DNA from: Lachnospiraceae bacterium | Lineage (GTDB): Bacteria; Bacillota; Clostridia; Lachnospirales; Lachnospiraceae | NCBI GenBank assembly: GCA_022845895.1 | Contig: AP025573.1 | Coordinates: forward strand, 523,501 to 587,500 | Reading direction: 5' to 3' | DNA: 64,000 nt | Shown: positions 42,706 to 51,438 of the stretch, piece by piece | Position numbering within the stretch: position 1 is the first letter of the stretch | Layout: every line of letters starts with the position of its first letter | Notes under the pieces: model-generated | Database searches by the model: none | Told to the model about the DNA's origin: nothing | What the model saw: only the letters and a program-made list of their open reading frames with translations | Translations under genes and position numbers: made by a program

Positions 42706-43410
42706 GTGGATGAGATTTGGGAAATTATAATGGGGCTGGATTTCAGTCCGTTATGGATATCGTTGAAAACAGGAATTATCGCAACGTTCCTCTCCTTTTT
42801 TCTTGGCATTTTTGCAGCGAGAAAAGTGATAAAAGCGAGGCCCGCAGTGAAAGCGGCGGCTGATGGCCTGTTGACGCTGCCCATGGTGCTTCCGCCTACG
42901 GTTGCGGGTTTTTTCCTGCTGCTTATCTTTAGTACGAGGCGTCCATTTGGAGCGTATTTATTTGAGGCGTTTGATATAAAAGTGGTGCAGAGCTTTCTCG
43001 GGTGCATACTGGCGGCTACCGTGATAGCATTTCCGTTGATGTACCGCAATGCAAGAGCCGCTTTTGAGCAGATTGATGTGAATCTTGTCTATGCGGGACG
43101 TACCCTCGGCATGTCTGATGTACGGATATTCTGGCAGGTGGTGATACCGACGGCGGGGCCGGGGGTCTTTGCCGGAACAATATTGACCTTTGCCAGAGCC
43201 TTGGGAGAGTACGGGGCGACATCCATGCTGGCGGGAAACATTGCCGGAAAGACCGGAACCATATCCCAGAAGATCGCAATGGTCATTCAGGATGGGGACT
43301 TTCTGACGGCCGGTGTGTGGGTGGCGATTATTATGGTCATCGCATTCGTTATCATTGTGCTGATGAATGCCGCAATTGGAAAGCAAATGAACCATATAGA
43401 ACCATGGTAG
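42706..43410 (+). CDS. modB: Molybdate ABC transporter permease ModB
   Basis: Inner-membrane permease (234 residues, five to six segments). Key features are LPMVLPPTVAGFFLLLIFST near 60, the typical ModB opening segment, and the coupling loop AGRTLGMSDVRIFWQVVIPT near 127-146. The start codon is GTG at 42706 after AGGAGGGAG. It pairs with ModA upstream and ModC 19 nt downstream. Confidence 0.94.
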   Translation: MDEIWEIIMGLDFSPLWISLKTGIIATFLSFFLGIFAARKVIKARPAVKAAADGLLTLPMVLPPTVAGFFLLLIFSTRRPFGAYLFEAFDIKVVQSFLGCILAATVIAFPLMYRNARAAFEQIDVNLVYAGRTLGMSDVRIFWQVVIPTAGPGVFAGTILTFARALGEYGATSMLAGNIAGKTGTISQKIAMVIQDGDFLTAGVWVAIIMVIAFVIIVLMNAAIGKQMNHIEPW

Positions 43411-43429
43411 AAGAAAAGAGAATGGATAA

Positions 43430-44494
43430 ATGGCGGTACAGATCTGTGTGAAAAAAGACTTCGGCGGTTTTAAGCTGGATGTAGATATTAAAAGTGACAG
43501 TAAGAGAATAGGGATACTTGGAGCGTCGGGATGCGGAAAAAGCATGACGCTTCGCTGCATCTCCGGGATTGTAAAGCCGGATGCCGGTATAGTCAAGGTG
43601 GAGCAGAATGTCTACTTTGATGCAAAAGCTAAAATAAATTTAAGACCCCGGGAAAGAAGCGTCGGTTATCTCTTTCAGAATTATGCGCTTTTTCCCACGA
43701 TGTCAGTAGAAAAAAATATTGGAATCGGTATCCGGGGTACAAAAGCGGAACGAAAAGAAAAAGTAGAACAGATGATGGAACGGTTTCAGATAGAAAATCT
43801 GCGAAATCGTCTGCCACGGCAGTTGTCCGGGGGGCAGCAGCAGCGTGCGGCACTGGCAAGGATACTCGTCTGTAATCCGAAAATCCTGCTTTTAGATGAA
43901 CCCTTTTCTGCACTGGATGTACATCTGAGAGATAAGATGCAGCAGGAATTGTTAGAGCTCCTGGAAGACTACGGGGGAACGGTTATGATGGTGTCCCATA
44001 ACCGGGATGAAATCTACCGGTTCAGTGAAGAGCTGTTCATACTGGATGAAGGTGCGGTAAAAGGAAAAGGGGGTACAAAACAACTATTTAAGAATCCGGG
44101 CAGCTTTGCGGCGGCGAAATTAACCGGTTGCAAGAATATTGCACGAGCAAGGCAGGAGGGGGACCAGACAGCGGATGTCAAAGCGTGGGATATGAAGTTC
44201 CAGATGCGGCGGAAACTTCCGGATAACCTTAGCGGGGTGGCAATCCGTGCCCATGAATTCCAGATAGATAAGCCGCAGGAAGAGCCATATCTTGTGTTTC
44301 CAGTCTGCAGGCCAAGAGTGACAGAAGACCTGTTTGAATACAGCATAGCATTTTATGCCAGTGAAAACGCGAAAGAACCGATACAGTGGAAGATTGGAAA
44401 AGACCGGTTTGAGGCAGAGAGACAGAACATTCCCGATGAAGTATATCTTAAGGAAGGTAAGCTGCTGCTGCTAGAGGGGGAGAGACCAGATTAA
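43430..44494 (+). CDS. modC: Molybdate ABC transporter ATP-binding protein ModC
   Basis: ATPase of 354 residues. Walker A GASGCGKSM near 31-39, Q-loop LFQNYALFP, signature LSGGQQQRAALARIL near 126, Walker B ILLLDEPFSALD and switch MMVSHNRDE follow in order. A C-terminal domain of about 120 residues (from FAAAKLTGCKNIARARQ near 225) takes the place of the TOBE regulatory region. The fourth Walker A position after GKS is M instead of T, slightly unusual. Ends the modABC operon; terminator at 44530. Confidence 0.93.
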   Translation: MAVQICVKKDFGGFKLDVDIKSDSKRIGILGASGCGKSMTLRCISGIVKPDAGIVKVEQNVYFDAKAKINLRPRERSVGYLFQNYALFPTMSVEKNIGIGIRGTKAERKEKVEQMMERFQIENLRNRLPRQLSGGQQQRAALARILVCNPKILLLDEPFSALDVHLRDKMQQELLELLEDYGGTVMMVSHNRDEIYRFSEELFILDEGAVKGKGGTKQLFKNPGSFAAAKLTGCKNIARARQEGDQTADVKAWDMKFQMRRKLPDNLSGVAIRAHEFQIDKPQEEPYLVFPVCRPRVTEDLFEYSIAFYASENAKEPIQWKIGKDRFEAERQNIPDEVYLKEGKLLLLEGERPD

Positions 44495-44529
44495 AAAACT
44501 CCTGGGGAATCGCACAAAGAGATGATACA

Positions 44530-44565
44530 AAGAGGCTGTGGGGAAAGGAATCCCCTCAGCCTTTT
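44530..44565. terminator. Terminator after modC
   Basis: Stem AGGCTG-T-GGGGA (44533-44544) with TCCCC-T-CAGCCT (44551-44562) followed by TTT and preceded by AAAG, usable on both strands. Confidence 0.75.
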
Positions 44566-44617
44566 AATAGCCTTATATTCAATCGGCTGACTCCAATCGG
44601 GAATGGAGCCCCGAAAA

Positions 44618-44851
44618 TCAGCTTAAGTCGACAATCAATTCTACTTCGCAAAGTACGCTCTTAGGGAGCTGCTTTACAGCAACACAGGAACGGGCAGGCT
44701 TTCCTGTAAAGTATTTTGCGTATACTTCGTTGAACACTGCAAAGTCGCTCATATCTGCAAGGAAACAGGTTGTCTTCACCACGTTTGCGAATGTCACATT
44801 CTGATTTTCCAGTAATGCGGCAATATTTTTCATTACCTGTTCGGCAATGAT
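44618..44851 (-). pseudogene. Truncated RidA (YjgF/UK114) gene
   Basis: Minus-strand frame covering the C-terminal 75 or so residues of a RidA enamine/imine deaminase: EQVMKNIAALLENQNVTFAN, VVKTTCFLADMSDFAVFNEV, then YAKYFTGKPARSCVAVKQLP and CEVELIVDLS. The catalytic arginine in PARSCVAV is present but the N-terminal third is missing and the frame meets a stop at about 44857. A remnant lying head-on against the xdhA remnant. Confidence 0.75.
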
Positions 44852-44859
44852 CTAAAGAT

Positions 44860-45283
44860 GGATGCACCGGATATGTTTTTGAAAAACCTGGCGGAGCCAT
44901 TTGAAGTAGCCTGTTGTGACGGAGAATCATTCGGCAATTTCCGGCTGAAAGACTGTATGAAAAAGGGAAAACGGCACCATTGTATTTACTGCCGGCACCT
45001 CAAATATGGGTAATGGTCCGGTAACAACACAATGCATGATGATTTCCGAAGTACTTGGTTTCCCGCTGGATAGCATTGCCTATATTAAGACAGATACAGA
45101 TGCCGCGATGGCTGATCTAGGTGCATATGCATCAGCCAAAAGAACGGATGGGGAAACAGAGGATTGCATAACAATGAATGCATAGCCAATGCGGTATCCA
45201 ATGCAGTCGGGACACAGTTTTATAAATTGCCGATACGACCGGAGAATGTTTTGGAAGCATTAAAGGAAATCCAGGTCAAACGC
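44860..45283 (+). pseudogene. Remnants of molybdenum hydroxylase (xanthine dehydrogenase) large subunit
   Basis: Disconnected segments in different frames match the C-terminal part of XDH-type molybdenum-binding subunits: GTIVFTAGTSNMGNGPVTTQ, CMMISEVLGFPLDSIAYIKT and DTDAAMADLGAYAS near 44970-45125, then NNECIANAVSNAVGTQFYKL and PIRPENVLEALKEI near 45165-45270. Stops, frame shifts and a deletion separate them, and the N-terminal half is gone. This is the decayed client of the nearby XdhC and cofactor genes. Confidence 0.75.
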
Positions 45284-45285
45284 AT

Positions 45286-45316
45286 GAAACAAAGTGAACT
45301 CTGTATTACAAATAAA
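45286..45316 (+). repeat. Right 31-bp direct repeat bordering the molybdenum island
   Basis: Second copy of the repeat at 37316-37346 (29 of 31 identical), in the same orientation, directly after the xdhA remnant and 14 nt before the -35 box of tex. Confidence 0.75.
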
Positions 45317-45329
45317 GCAAGGGTGCGGG

Positions 45330-45358
45330 TTGAAAAGCGCTTTCTTTTCGATTACAAT
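45330..45358 (+). promoter_or_regulatory. Promoter of tex
   Basis: TTGAAA (45330-45335), 17-nt spacer, TACAAT (45353-45358), 42 nt before the tex start codon. Confidence 0.65.
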
Positions 45359-45399
45359 ATAGCTTAGCGTCTATATAAAATAAAGGGGAATACATTTAC

Positions 45400-47556
45400 A
45401 TGGATATTAATCAGAAAATAACTGAAGAATTAAGCGTCAAGAGATGGCAGGTGGATGCCGCGGTCAATCTGATCGATGAGGGCAATACGATTCCGTTTAT
45501 TGCCAGATACAGGAAAGAGGCAACGGGTACGCTGGATGATGAGCAGCTTCGCAAGCTCTTTGAACGGCTTACGTATCTGCGCAGCCTGGAAGAGAAGAAG
45601 GAGCAGGTGCTGTCAAGCATCGAGGAGCAGGGCAAGATGACGGAAGAGCTGAAGCGGCAGATTCTGGCGGCAGAGACGCTCGTCGTCGTGGAAGACCTGT
45701 ACCGCCCATACCGGCCCAAGAGAAGGACGCGGGCAACGATTGCCAAAGAGAAGGGGCTGGAACCGTTGGCAGACCTCATTACCTTGCAGAAGCTCACACG
45801 TCCTCTGGAAGAAGAGGCGCAGCCTTATGTGGATGAAGAAAAAGGAGTCGGCACGGTCAAGGAGGCTGTGGACGGGGCGAAAGACATCATAGCCGAACGC
45901 ATATCTGATGAGGCGGATTACCGCATATGGATACGGAAGATCACATCTCAGAAAGGCCGCGTCGTGTCTCAGGCAAAGGACGAAAAAGCAGAATCTGTCT
46001 ATGAAATGTATTATGATTTTGAAGAGCCTGTCAGCAGGCTGGCGGGACATCGCGTGCTGGCACTGAACAGAGGAGAGAAGGAGAAGTTCCTGACGGTCAA
46101 GGTAGAAGCGCCGGAGGAAGACATCATCCGGTATCTGGTGAAGAAGACGATTGTCTTGGACAACCCGTACACGACTCCTGTTCTGAAAGAGGTGGCAGAA
46201 GACAGCTACAAGAGGCTGATAGCACCTGCCATCGAGCGGGAAATCAGGAATGACCTGACGGAACGGGCGGAAGACGGTGCAATCGAAGTGTTTGGAAAGA
46301 ATCTGGAGCAGCTCCTTATGCAGCCTCCAATCGTGGGGCAGACGGTGCTTGGATGGGACCCGGCGTTCCGTACGGGCTGCAAGCTGGCAGTCGTAGACCC
46401 GACAGGCAAGGTCATCGGTACGACGGTCATCTACCCGACCGCACCGACGACGCCGCAGAAGATGGAGGCAGCCAGGAACCTGCTCAAGAAGATTATCAAA
46501 AAATACAATATTACACTTATATCGCTCGGCAATGGCACCGCGTCCAGAGAATCCGAGCAGTTCATCGTGGAGCTTCTAAAAGAGATACCTGAGAAGGTAC
46601 AGTATGTCATCGTGAGCGAGGCCGGTGCGTCGGTCTACTCTGCGAGCAAGCTGGCTTCTGAAGAGTTTCCGAAGTTTGATGTGGGGCAGCGCAGTGCCAC
46701 GTCCATCGCGAGAAGGCTTCAAGATCCCCTTGCGGAACTCGTCAAGATAGATCCGAAGTCCATCGGCGTGGGACAGTACCAGCATGATATGAACCAGAAG
46801 AAGCTGAGCGAGACGCTCTCCGGTGTTGTGGAAGGCTGTGTCAATAAGGTCGGTGTGGACCTGAATACGGCATCTGCACCGTTGCTTTCCTATATCTCAG
46901 GCATTACAGGGACGATAGCCAAAAATATCGTCACATACCGTGAGGAGAATGGAACATTCCTGAACCGGAGGCAGCTGCTGAAAGTGGCGAAGCTCGGACC
47001 GAAGGCTTATGAACAGTGTGCCGGGTTCATGCGGATTCAGAATGGGGACAATCCGCTGGACGCAACGAGCGTACATCCGGAATCCTATGAGGCGGCTGAA
47101 AAGCTGCTTAAGAAGCAGGGGTTCTCTATAGAGGATATCAGGGGCGGCAAGCTGACCGGCCTGTCGCTTACAATCAAGGACTACGGCCGGCTTGCAGAAG
47201 AGCTCGGCGTCGGAGAGATTACACTCAGGGATATGGTGAAAGAGCTCGAGAAGCCGGCCAGGGATCCCCGTGATGAGATGCCGAGACCGATTCTTAGGAC
47301 GGACGTGCTGGAGATGAAGGACTTGACGGAAGGGATGGTCTTAAAGGGTACGGTGCGCAATGTCATCGACTTCGGCGTATTCGTGGACATCGGTGTACAC
47401 CAGGACGGCCTTGTCCATATCTCTGAGATAACGGACAAGAAGTTTATCAAACACCCGCTGGAAGCGGTGAGCGTCGGAGATATCGTGGACGTGAAAGTAA
47501 TGAGCGTTGACCTTAAGAAGAAACGGATTCAGCTGACGATGAAGGGAATATCTTAA
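45400..47556 (+). CDS. tex: Tex-family S1 RNA-binding protein
   Basis: Cytoplasmic nucleic-acid-binding protein (718 residues) thought to act in transcription or RNA metabolism, related to eukaryotic Spt6. Domains in order: N-terminal helical part (1-200, INLIDEGNTIPFIARYRKEA), YqgF/RNase H-like domain near 320-450 (VLGWDPAFRTGCKLAVVDPT), helix-hairpin-helix motifs near 490-560 (NTASAPLLSYISGITGTIAK) and a C-terminal S1 domain near 640-715 (LKGTVRNVIDFGVFVDIGVH). Length is standard. It starts outside the molybdenum island and has its own promoter. Confidence 0.95.
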   Translation: MDINQKITEELSVKRWQVDAAVNLIDEGNTIPFIARYRKEATGTLDDEQLRKLFERLTYLRSLEEKKEQVLSSIEEQGKMTEELKRQILAAETLVVVEDLYRPYRPKRRTRATIAKEKGLEPLADLITLQKLTRPLEEEAQPYVDEEKGVGTVKEAVDGAKDIIAERISDEADYRIWIRKITSQKGRVVSQAKDEKAESVYEMYYDFEEPVSRLAGHRVLALNRGEKEKFLTVKVEAPEEDIIRYLVKKTIVLDNPYTTPVLKEVAEDSYKRLIAPAIEREIRNDLTERAEDGAIEVFGKNLEQLLMQPPIVGQTVLGWDPAFRTGCKLAVVDPTGKVIGTTVIYPTAPTTPQKMEAARNLLKKIIKKYNITLISLGNGTASRESEQFIVELLKEIPEKVQYVIVSEAGASVYSASKLASEEFPKFDVGQRSATSIARRLQDPLAELVKIDPKSIGVGQYQHDMNQKKLSETLSGVVEGCVNKVGVDLNTASAPLLSYISGITGTIAKNIVTYREENGTFLNRRQLLKVAKLGPKAYEQCAGFMRIQNGDNPLDATSVHPESYEAAEKLLKKQGFSIEDIRGGKLTGLSLTIKDYGRLAEELGVGEITLRDMVKELEKPARDPRDEMPRPILRTDVLEMKDLTEGMVLKGTVRNVIDFGVFVDIGVHQDGLVHISEITDKKFIKHPLEAVSVGDIVDVKVMSVDLKKKRIQLTMKGIS

Positions 47557-47590
47557 CGGGACGCGGTAGTGTCATTGGGGGAATTATAAA

Positions 47591-48454
47591 ATGAAGAAAA
47601 ATATGAAAATTGTACTTGGGGTGCTGGCGGGAAATGCGATTCTGGCTCTGGCGGTGGCAGCATTTGTCGTACCACACGGAATCATCATGGGAGGCGCGAC
47701 CGGTATCGGTCTGGCAATCACGCACTATGTACCCGTCAACCTGTCTGTCGTCATCTTTATTGTCAATGCCATACTCTTTGTGCTTGGGGCATTTACGCTC
47801 GGCAGGAAGTTTGCGCTTACTACGATTATCAGTACCTTCGTATATCCGGTATTCCTTGAGGCTGCAAGGCAGGTTCCGGGAGTGGGCAGCCTGACGGATA
47901 ATATACTGCTTGCCACCGTATACGCCGGCCTCCTGCTCGGCCTTGGCATCGGGCTTGTCGTGCGACAGGGAGCCTCTACAGGCGGTACGGACATTCTGGC
48001 CCTTGTGCTGAACAAGTTCCTGCACGGACCGGTGGCGGTGTTCATGTATATCGTTGATTTCATCGTACTCGGATGCCAGATATTCTTTTCAGGAGCAGAA
48101 CAGATTCTGTATGGTATCCTGGCACTTATGCTCATGACGATGGTGATGAACAGGGTGGTGCTTTTCGGACAGACACAGATACAGCTCTTTATCATTTCCG
48201 ATAAGCATGAGGAGATCCGGCAGAGGATGCTGAAAGATATGAACGTAGGCGCGACGATGGTGCACATCGAGACCGGCTACGGAAAAGAGCAGCAAAAAGG
48301 CGTGCTCTGCATCATCCCGCACCGGAAGCTGTATGCAGTAAATGATACGATCAGCAGAATCGATGACAAGGCATTTACAACCATCACTCAGATAAAAGAA
48401 GTGAAAGGACGCGGCTTTACCATGGAGCGCGTCAGCTATAAGGAGGAGCTGTAA
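47591..48454 (+). CDS. YitT-family membrane protein (DUF2179)
   Basis: Membrane protein of 287 residues: about five to six membrane segments (MKIVLGVLAGNAILALAVAA, then GGATGIGLAITHYVPVNLSV) followed by a C-terminal cytosolic DUF2179 domain (GVLCIIPHRKLYAVNDTISR near 234). YitT proteins are common in Firmicutes; transport roles have been proposed but are not established. GGGGG-A-ATTATAA precedes the ATG without a strong ribosome binding site. Its stop codon directly touches the left end of the second palindromic element. Confidence 0.9.
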   Translation: MKKNMKIVLGVLAGNAILALAVAAFVVPHGIIMGGATGIGLAITHYVPVNLSVVIFIVNAILFVLGAFTLGRKFALTTIISTFVYPVFLEAARQVPGVGSLTDNILLATVYAGLLLGLGIGLVVRQGASTGGTDILALVLNKFLHGPVAVFMYIVDFIVLGCQIFFSGAEQILYGILALMLMTMVMNRVVLFGQTQIQLFIISDKHEEIRQRMLKDMNVGATMVHIETGYGKEQQKGVLCIIPHRKLYAVNDTISRIDDKAFTTITQIKEVKGRGFTMERVSYKEEL

Positions 48455-49269
48455 GTTTAAGTAAACTGAGACGCCGCTGGGGAGGTATGGGGCAGATGCT
48501 GCGATGCGTCCGGGAACTGCGACTATCACACAGATTCCTAAGCCTGTAGGATGTTCGCCGATGGCGGCTCTCACCCCACAAGCCAAGGAATCTGGTGAGG
48601 ATTCTCCGTCCCTTCCGCTTATACCTGCGCATCTGTCCCATACCTCCCCAGCGGCTATCTACTTTACTGGCATGGGCGGGGGTGGCGATGTGACGCTGCC
48701 GGCAGATGGAAGGGCTTTGGCTGTGTCAGCATAGTGATAAGGGCTAAGCAGGCAAATAACCTTAGTTGAAAGTAATCGTAATGAAGAAGAGCCGGAATCA
48801 GGTACGGGGATGTGTATGAGATGACATCCCCGTGCCTGGTTCCGGCTCTTCTTGCAGCAACGGCGTGTACGCCTCGCTGCAAATGCTTAACAACGAACAA
48901 ATTCGCCAGCCTGATTCATCTGGACGAACAAAACTCTTATCATTCATCTGCTCTTTGTGTTATTCACATTAAGCTCGCAATATTTTATCACTCAACTGAC
49001 GCAGCCAGCGGCCACCCGCTGACCAGCAACGTCACACAGCCGCACTCGCCCTTGTTAAGTGAAGTAGATAGCGGGCGGGGAGCCGGGTGGGAGATGCGCA
49101 GGTGCAAGCGGAAGAGGCGGAGAATCCGTCCCGGAATCCTTGGTTTGCGGGAGAGGAGCTGCTATCAGCGACTCTGCCGCAAAGTTAGGATTCCGTGGGC
49201 TAGTCGGAGCCTCGTACGCATCGGAGCAGATGCCACCCGGCTCCCAGTCCGCAGCCACTTTACTTAAAC
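48455..49269. repeat. Giant palindromic element, copy 2 (two inverted ~200-nt modules)
   Basis: An 815-bp element with ends GTTTAAGTAAA (48455-48465) and its exact complement (49259-49269). Left module: outer stem 48473-48499 with 48629-48655, inner stem CAGATTCCT (48531-48539) with AGGAATCTG (48586-48594). Right inverted module: outer stem GGGAGCCGGGTGG (49078-49090) with 49233-49245, inner stem CGGAATCCT (49132-49140) with AGGATTCCG (49187-49195). Central hairpin 48784-48853. Compared with copy 1 the left module and centre are nearly identical, while the ends and the inner part of the right module differ but stay paired. It fills the space between the convergent YitT and nadC genes exactly. 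Confidence 0.9.
48784..48853. terminator. Central hairpin of palindromic element copy 2
   Basis: Perfect outer stem AAGAAGAGCCGGAA (48784-48797) with its complement (48840-48853), continued by CAGG and CGGGGATGT pairings around a loop GTATGAGATG. Sits midway between convergent genes, where a bidirectional terminator is expected. Confidence 0.65.
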
Positions 49270-49275
49270 CCACAT

Positions 49276-50115
49276 TTAATTTACGGGAGTCAGATTCTTC
49301 AGTGAGATATCCATAATAGGTGCAGAGTGGGTCAGAGCGCCTGAAGATACGTAATCTACACCGATTTCACGGATTTCTTTCAGCCTCTCCAGCGTTACAT
49401 TGCCGGAGCATTCGGTCTCTGCACGGCCTGCCACGGCCGCTACCGCTTTTTTCATCGTCTCATTATCCATGTTATCGAGCATGATGATATCTGCACCGGC
49501 GTCCAAAGCCTCGGAAAGCATGTCCAGATTTTCTACTTCCACTTCTATCTTCCGCACGAAAGGAGCATATTCCTTTGCCATACGGATTGCTTTGGCGACA
49601 CCTCCGGCAGCTCCGATATGGTTATCCTTGATAAGAATTCCGTCGGAAAGATTATATCTGTGGTTATATCCCCCGCCTATCCTGACGGCATATTTTTCAA
49701 AAGTCCTGTTGTTTGGGGTCGTTTTCCTCGTGTCGAGAAGTTTGGTACCGGAACCTTCCAGTTCTTTCGCCAGCCTGTTCGTGTAGGTGGCTATGCCGCT
49801 CATGCGCTGCAGATAATTGAGGGCAGTGCGCTCTCCTGACAGGATGGCCCTGATGTCGCCGGAGATTGTTCCAAGGAGCTGGCCTTTTTTTACATGGTCG
49901 CCATCTGTGGCTTCTGTCTCAAACAGGGAGGTCTCATCCAGCAGTTCAAAGACGCGTGCAAATACAGGAAGGCCGCATATGATGCCGTCTTCTTTGCAGA
50001 TTAGTTCGGCTCTTCCGGGGCATGGCGTCCTCATCACCGCGTTCGTGGTGACATCTTCGCTCGTGATGTCCTCTTTTAAAGCATTCCATATGTATTCATC
50101 TGTATTAGTTTTCAT
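49276..50115 (-). CDS. nadC: Nicotinate-nucleotide pyrophosphorylase (quinolinate phosphoribosyltransferase)
   Basis: Converts quinolinate and PRPP to nicotinate mononucleotide in de novo NAD synthesis (279 residues). Visible are ALKEDITSEDVTTNAV at the start, SGERTALNYLQRMSGIATYT near 100, LLDTRKTTPNNRTFEKYAVR near 127 and IMLDNMDNETMKKAV near 205, holding the phosphate- and quinolinate-binding residues. Start ATG at 50115 overlaps the end of nadB by 11 nt, which explains the weak ribosome binding site and implies coupling. Last gene of nadABC. Confidence 0.94.
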   Translation of the reverse strand: MKTNTDEYIWNALKEDITSEDVTTNAVMRTPCPGRAELICKEDGIICGLPVFARVFELLDETSLFETEATDGDHVKKGQLLGTISGDIRAILSGERTALNYLQRMSGIATYTNRLAKELEGSGTKLLDTRKTTPNNRTFEKYAVRIGGGYNHRYNLSDGILIKDNHIGAAGGVAKAIRMAKEYAPFVRKIEVEVENLDMLSEALDAGADIIMLDNMDNETMKKAVAAVAGRAETECSGNVTLERLKEIREIGVDYVSSGALTHSAPIMDISLKNLTPVN

Positions 50116-51424
50116 CGTTACACCATTTATCATAAAATTCTCGGTCCCTTCTTTTGATTTCATTCAGTATCAGTGATTTATCTTCCCGGCTGCGCGCCTG
50201 GGAATCTGCATAGGCAAAGACGTCTATGGCTGCCGGTATGGGCGGAGGGCTTATGTTTTCGATGGCAGAGGCGAGAAGCCCGGCGCCACGTCTTGCGAAG
50301 ACGAGGCTTTCGAGCAGGGAATTGCTCGCCAGGCGGTTGGCCCCGTGTACTCCGTTGCATCCGGCTTCACCGACGGCAAACAGATTGCAAAGCGACGTAC
50401 GCGCAAAGGAATCCGTACGGATTCCGCCCATGAGATAATGCTGTGCCGGGATGATGGGAATTCTGTCTTCTGACAGGTCATAGCCTTCCTCGAGACAGCG
50501 TTCGTATATGTTCGGAAAACGGTATAGTATTTTATCTTTCTGCATATGTGCCAGCGATAGATATACAAAGGGAGAGTGGAACCTGTCCATCTCCTGCCGG
50601 ATAGCTTCCGTTACTACGTCTCTTGGCTGCAGCTCGTCTACAAAACGCTGTCCATCAGGGTTCAGCAGGACGGCGCCTTCACCCCTTACAGATTCCGAGA
50701 TGAGAAAGCGGCGGCCTTCTCTGTGGGAATAAAGGGTGGTGGGGTGAATCTGTATATAGTGGATGTTCTCCAGTTCGATTCCGTGTCTCAGCGCCAGCGC
50801 CAGGCTGTCCCCGGTTATATGCCGGAAGTTGGTAGAATTGGCAAAAAGCCCTCCGATTCCTCCGGTTGCCAGATATACCGCCCTGGAGGACACCGGCATT
50901 ATTCCGCCATCTGATTCGCGCACTATGATGCCGGTGCATCGATTATCCTGTATGACGAGGTCAGTCATTGCTGTGTGGGAGGCTATCGTTATGTTGGGCC
51001 GCTTCCTGGCACAGGCAATCAGCTTTCTTGTAATCTCTTTACCGGTGACATCTTTGTGGTACAAGATCCGGCTTGCCGAATGTGCTCCTTCCTTCGTGTA
51101 GGCAAGTTCCTCCCCGTCATGTTCAAATTCCACGCCATAGGAGATCAGGCTGGCGATGATGCCGGGAGACTCCTGTATCATAATACGTACCGATTCCTTG
51201 TTATTTTCATAGTGTCCTGCCCGCATCGTATCCTCGAAGTAGCTGTCGTAATCCTCCTCAGACTTCAGGACACAGATGCCTCCCTGAGCCAGATAGGAGT
51301 CGCTGCTTTCCACCTTGTCTTTCGTTATCATGAGAATGCGCAGATGCCCGGGCAGGGACAGGCCGGTGAACAGCCCTGCCGCACCGGTTCCGACTATGAC
51401 AACGTCATAATATGCTTCCATCAT
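50105..51424 (-). CDS. nadB: L-aspartate oxidase
   Basis: FAD enzyme (439 residues) that oxidises aspartate to iminoaspartate, the first step of NAD synthesis; in anaerobes it uses fumarate as electron acceptor. N-terminal dinucleotide fold VVIVGTGAAGLFTGLSL, then SYLAQGGICV near 47, REGRRFLISESVRGEGAVLL and RDVVTEAI, and AVGEAGCNGVHGANRLASN near 345, all typical of the succinate dehydrogenase/fumarate reductase flavoprotein family. At 439 residues it lacks part of the usual C-terminal helical domain (E. coli NadB is 540), as is common in Clostridia. AAGGAAG precedes the ATG at 51424. Confidence 0.92.
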   Translation of the reverse strand: MMEAYYDVVIVGTGAAGLFTGLSLPGHLRILMITKDKVESSDSYLAQGGICVLKSEEDYDSYFEDTMRAGHYENNKESVRIMIQESPGIIASLISYGVEFEHDGEELAYTKEGAHSASRILYHKDVTGKEITRKLIACARKRPNITIASHTAMTDLVIQDNRCTGIIVRESDGGIMPVSSRAVYLATGGIGGLFANSTNFRHITGDSLALALRHGIELENIHYIQIHPTTLYSHREGRRFLISESVRGEGAVLLNPDGQRFVDELQPRDVVTEAIRQEMDRFHSPFVYLSLAHMQKDKILYRFPNIYERCLEEGYDLSEDRIPIIPAQHYLMGGIRTDSFARTSLCNLFAVGEAGCNGVHGANRLASNSLLESLVFARRGAGLLASAIENISPPPIPAAIDVFAYADSQARSREDKSLILNEIKRRDREFYDKWCNDEN

Positions 51425-51438
51425 AATACACTTCCTTA

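Noticed and set aside
45164..45367. Short plus-strand frame of 67 codons before tex
   Set aside because: Its first half is the end of the decayed molybdenum hydroxylase and its second half runs through the direct repeat and the tex promoter.
48504..48734. Open frame of 76 codons in the left arm of palindromic element copy 2
   Set aside because: The matching frame in copy 1 is broken by a stop, there is no ribosome binding site, and the nucleotide-level stems explain the conservation better.
49055..49273. Minus-strand open frame of 72 codons in the right arm of copy 2
   Set aside because: Same reasoning: it mirrors the left-arm frame through inverted homology and lacks translation signals.
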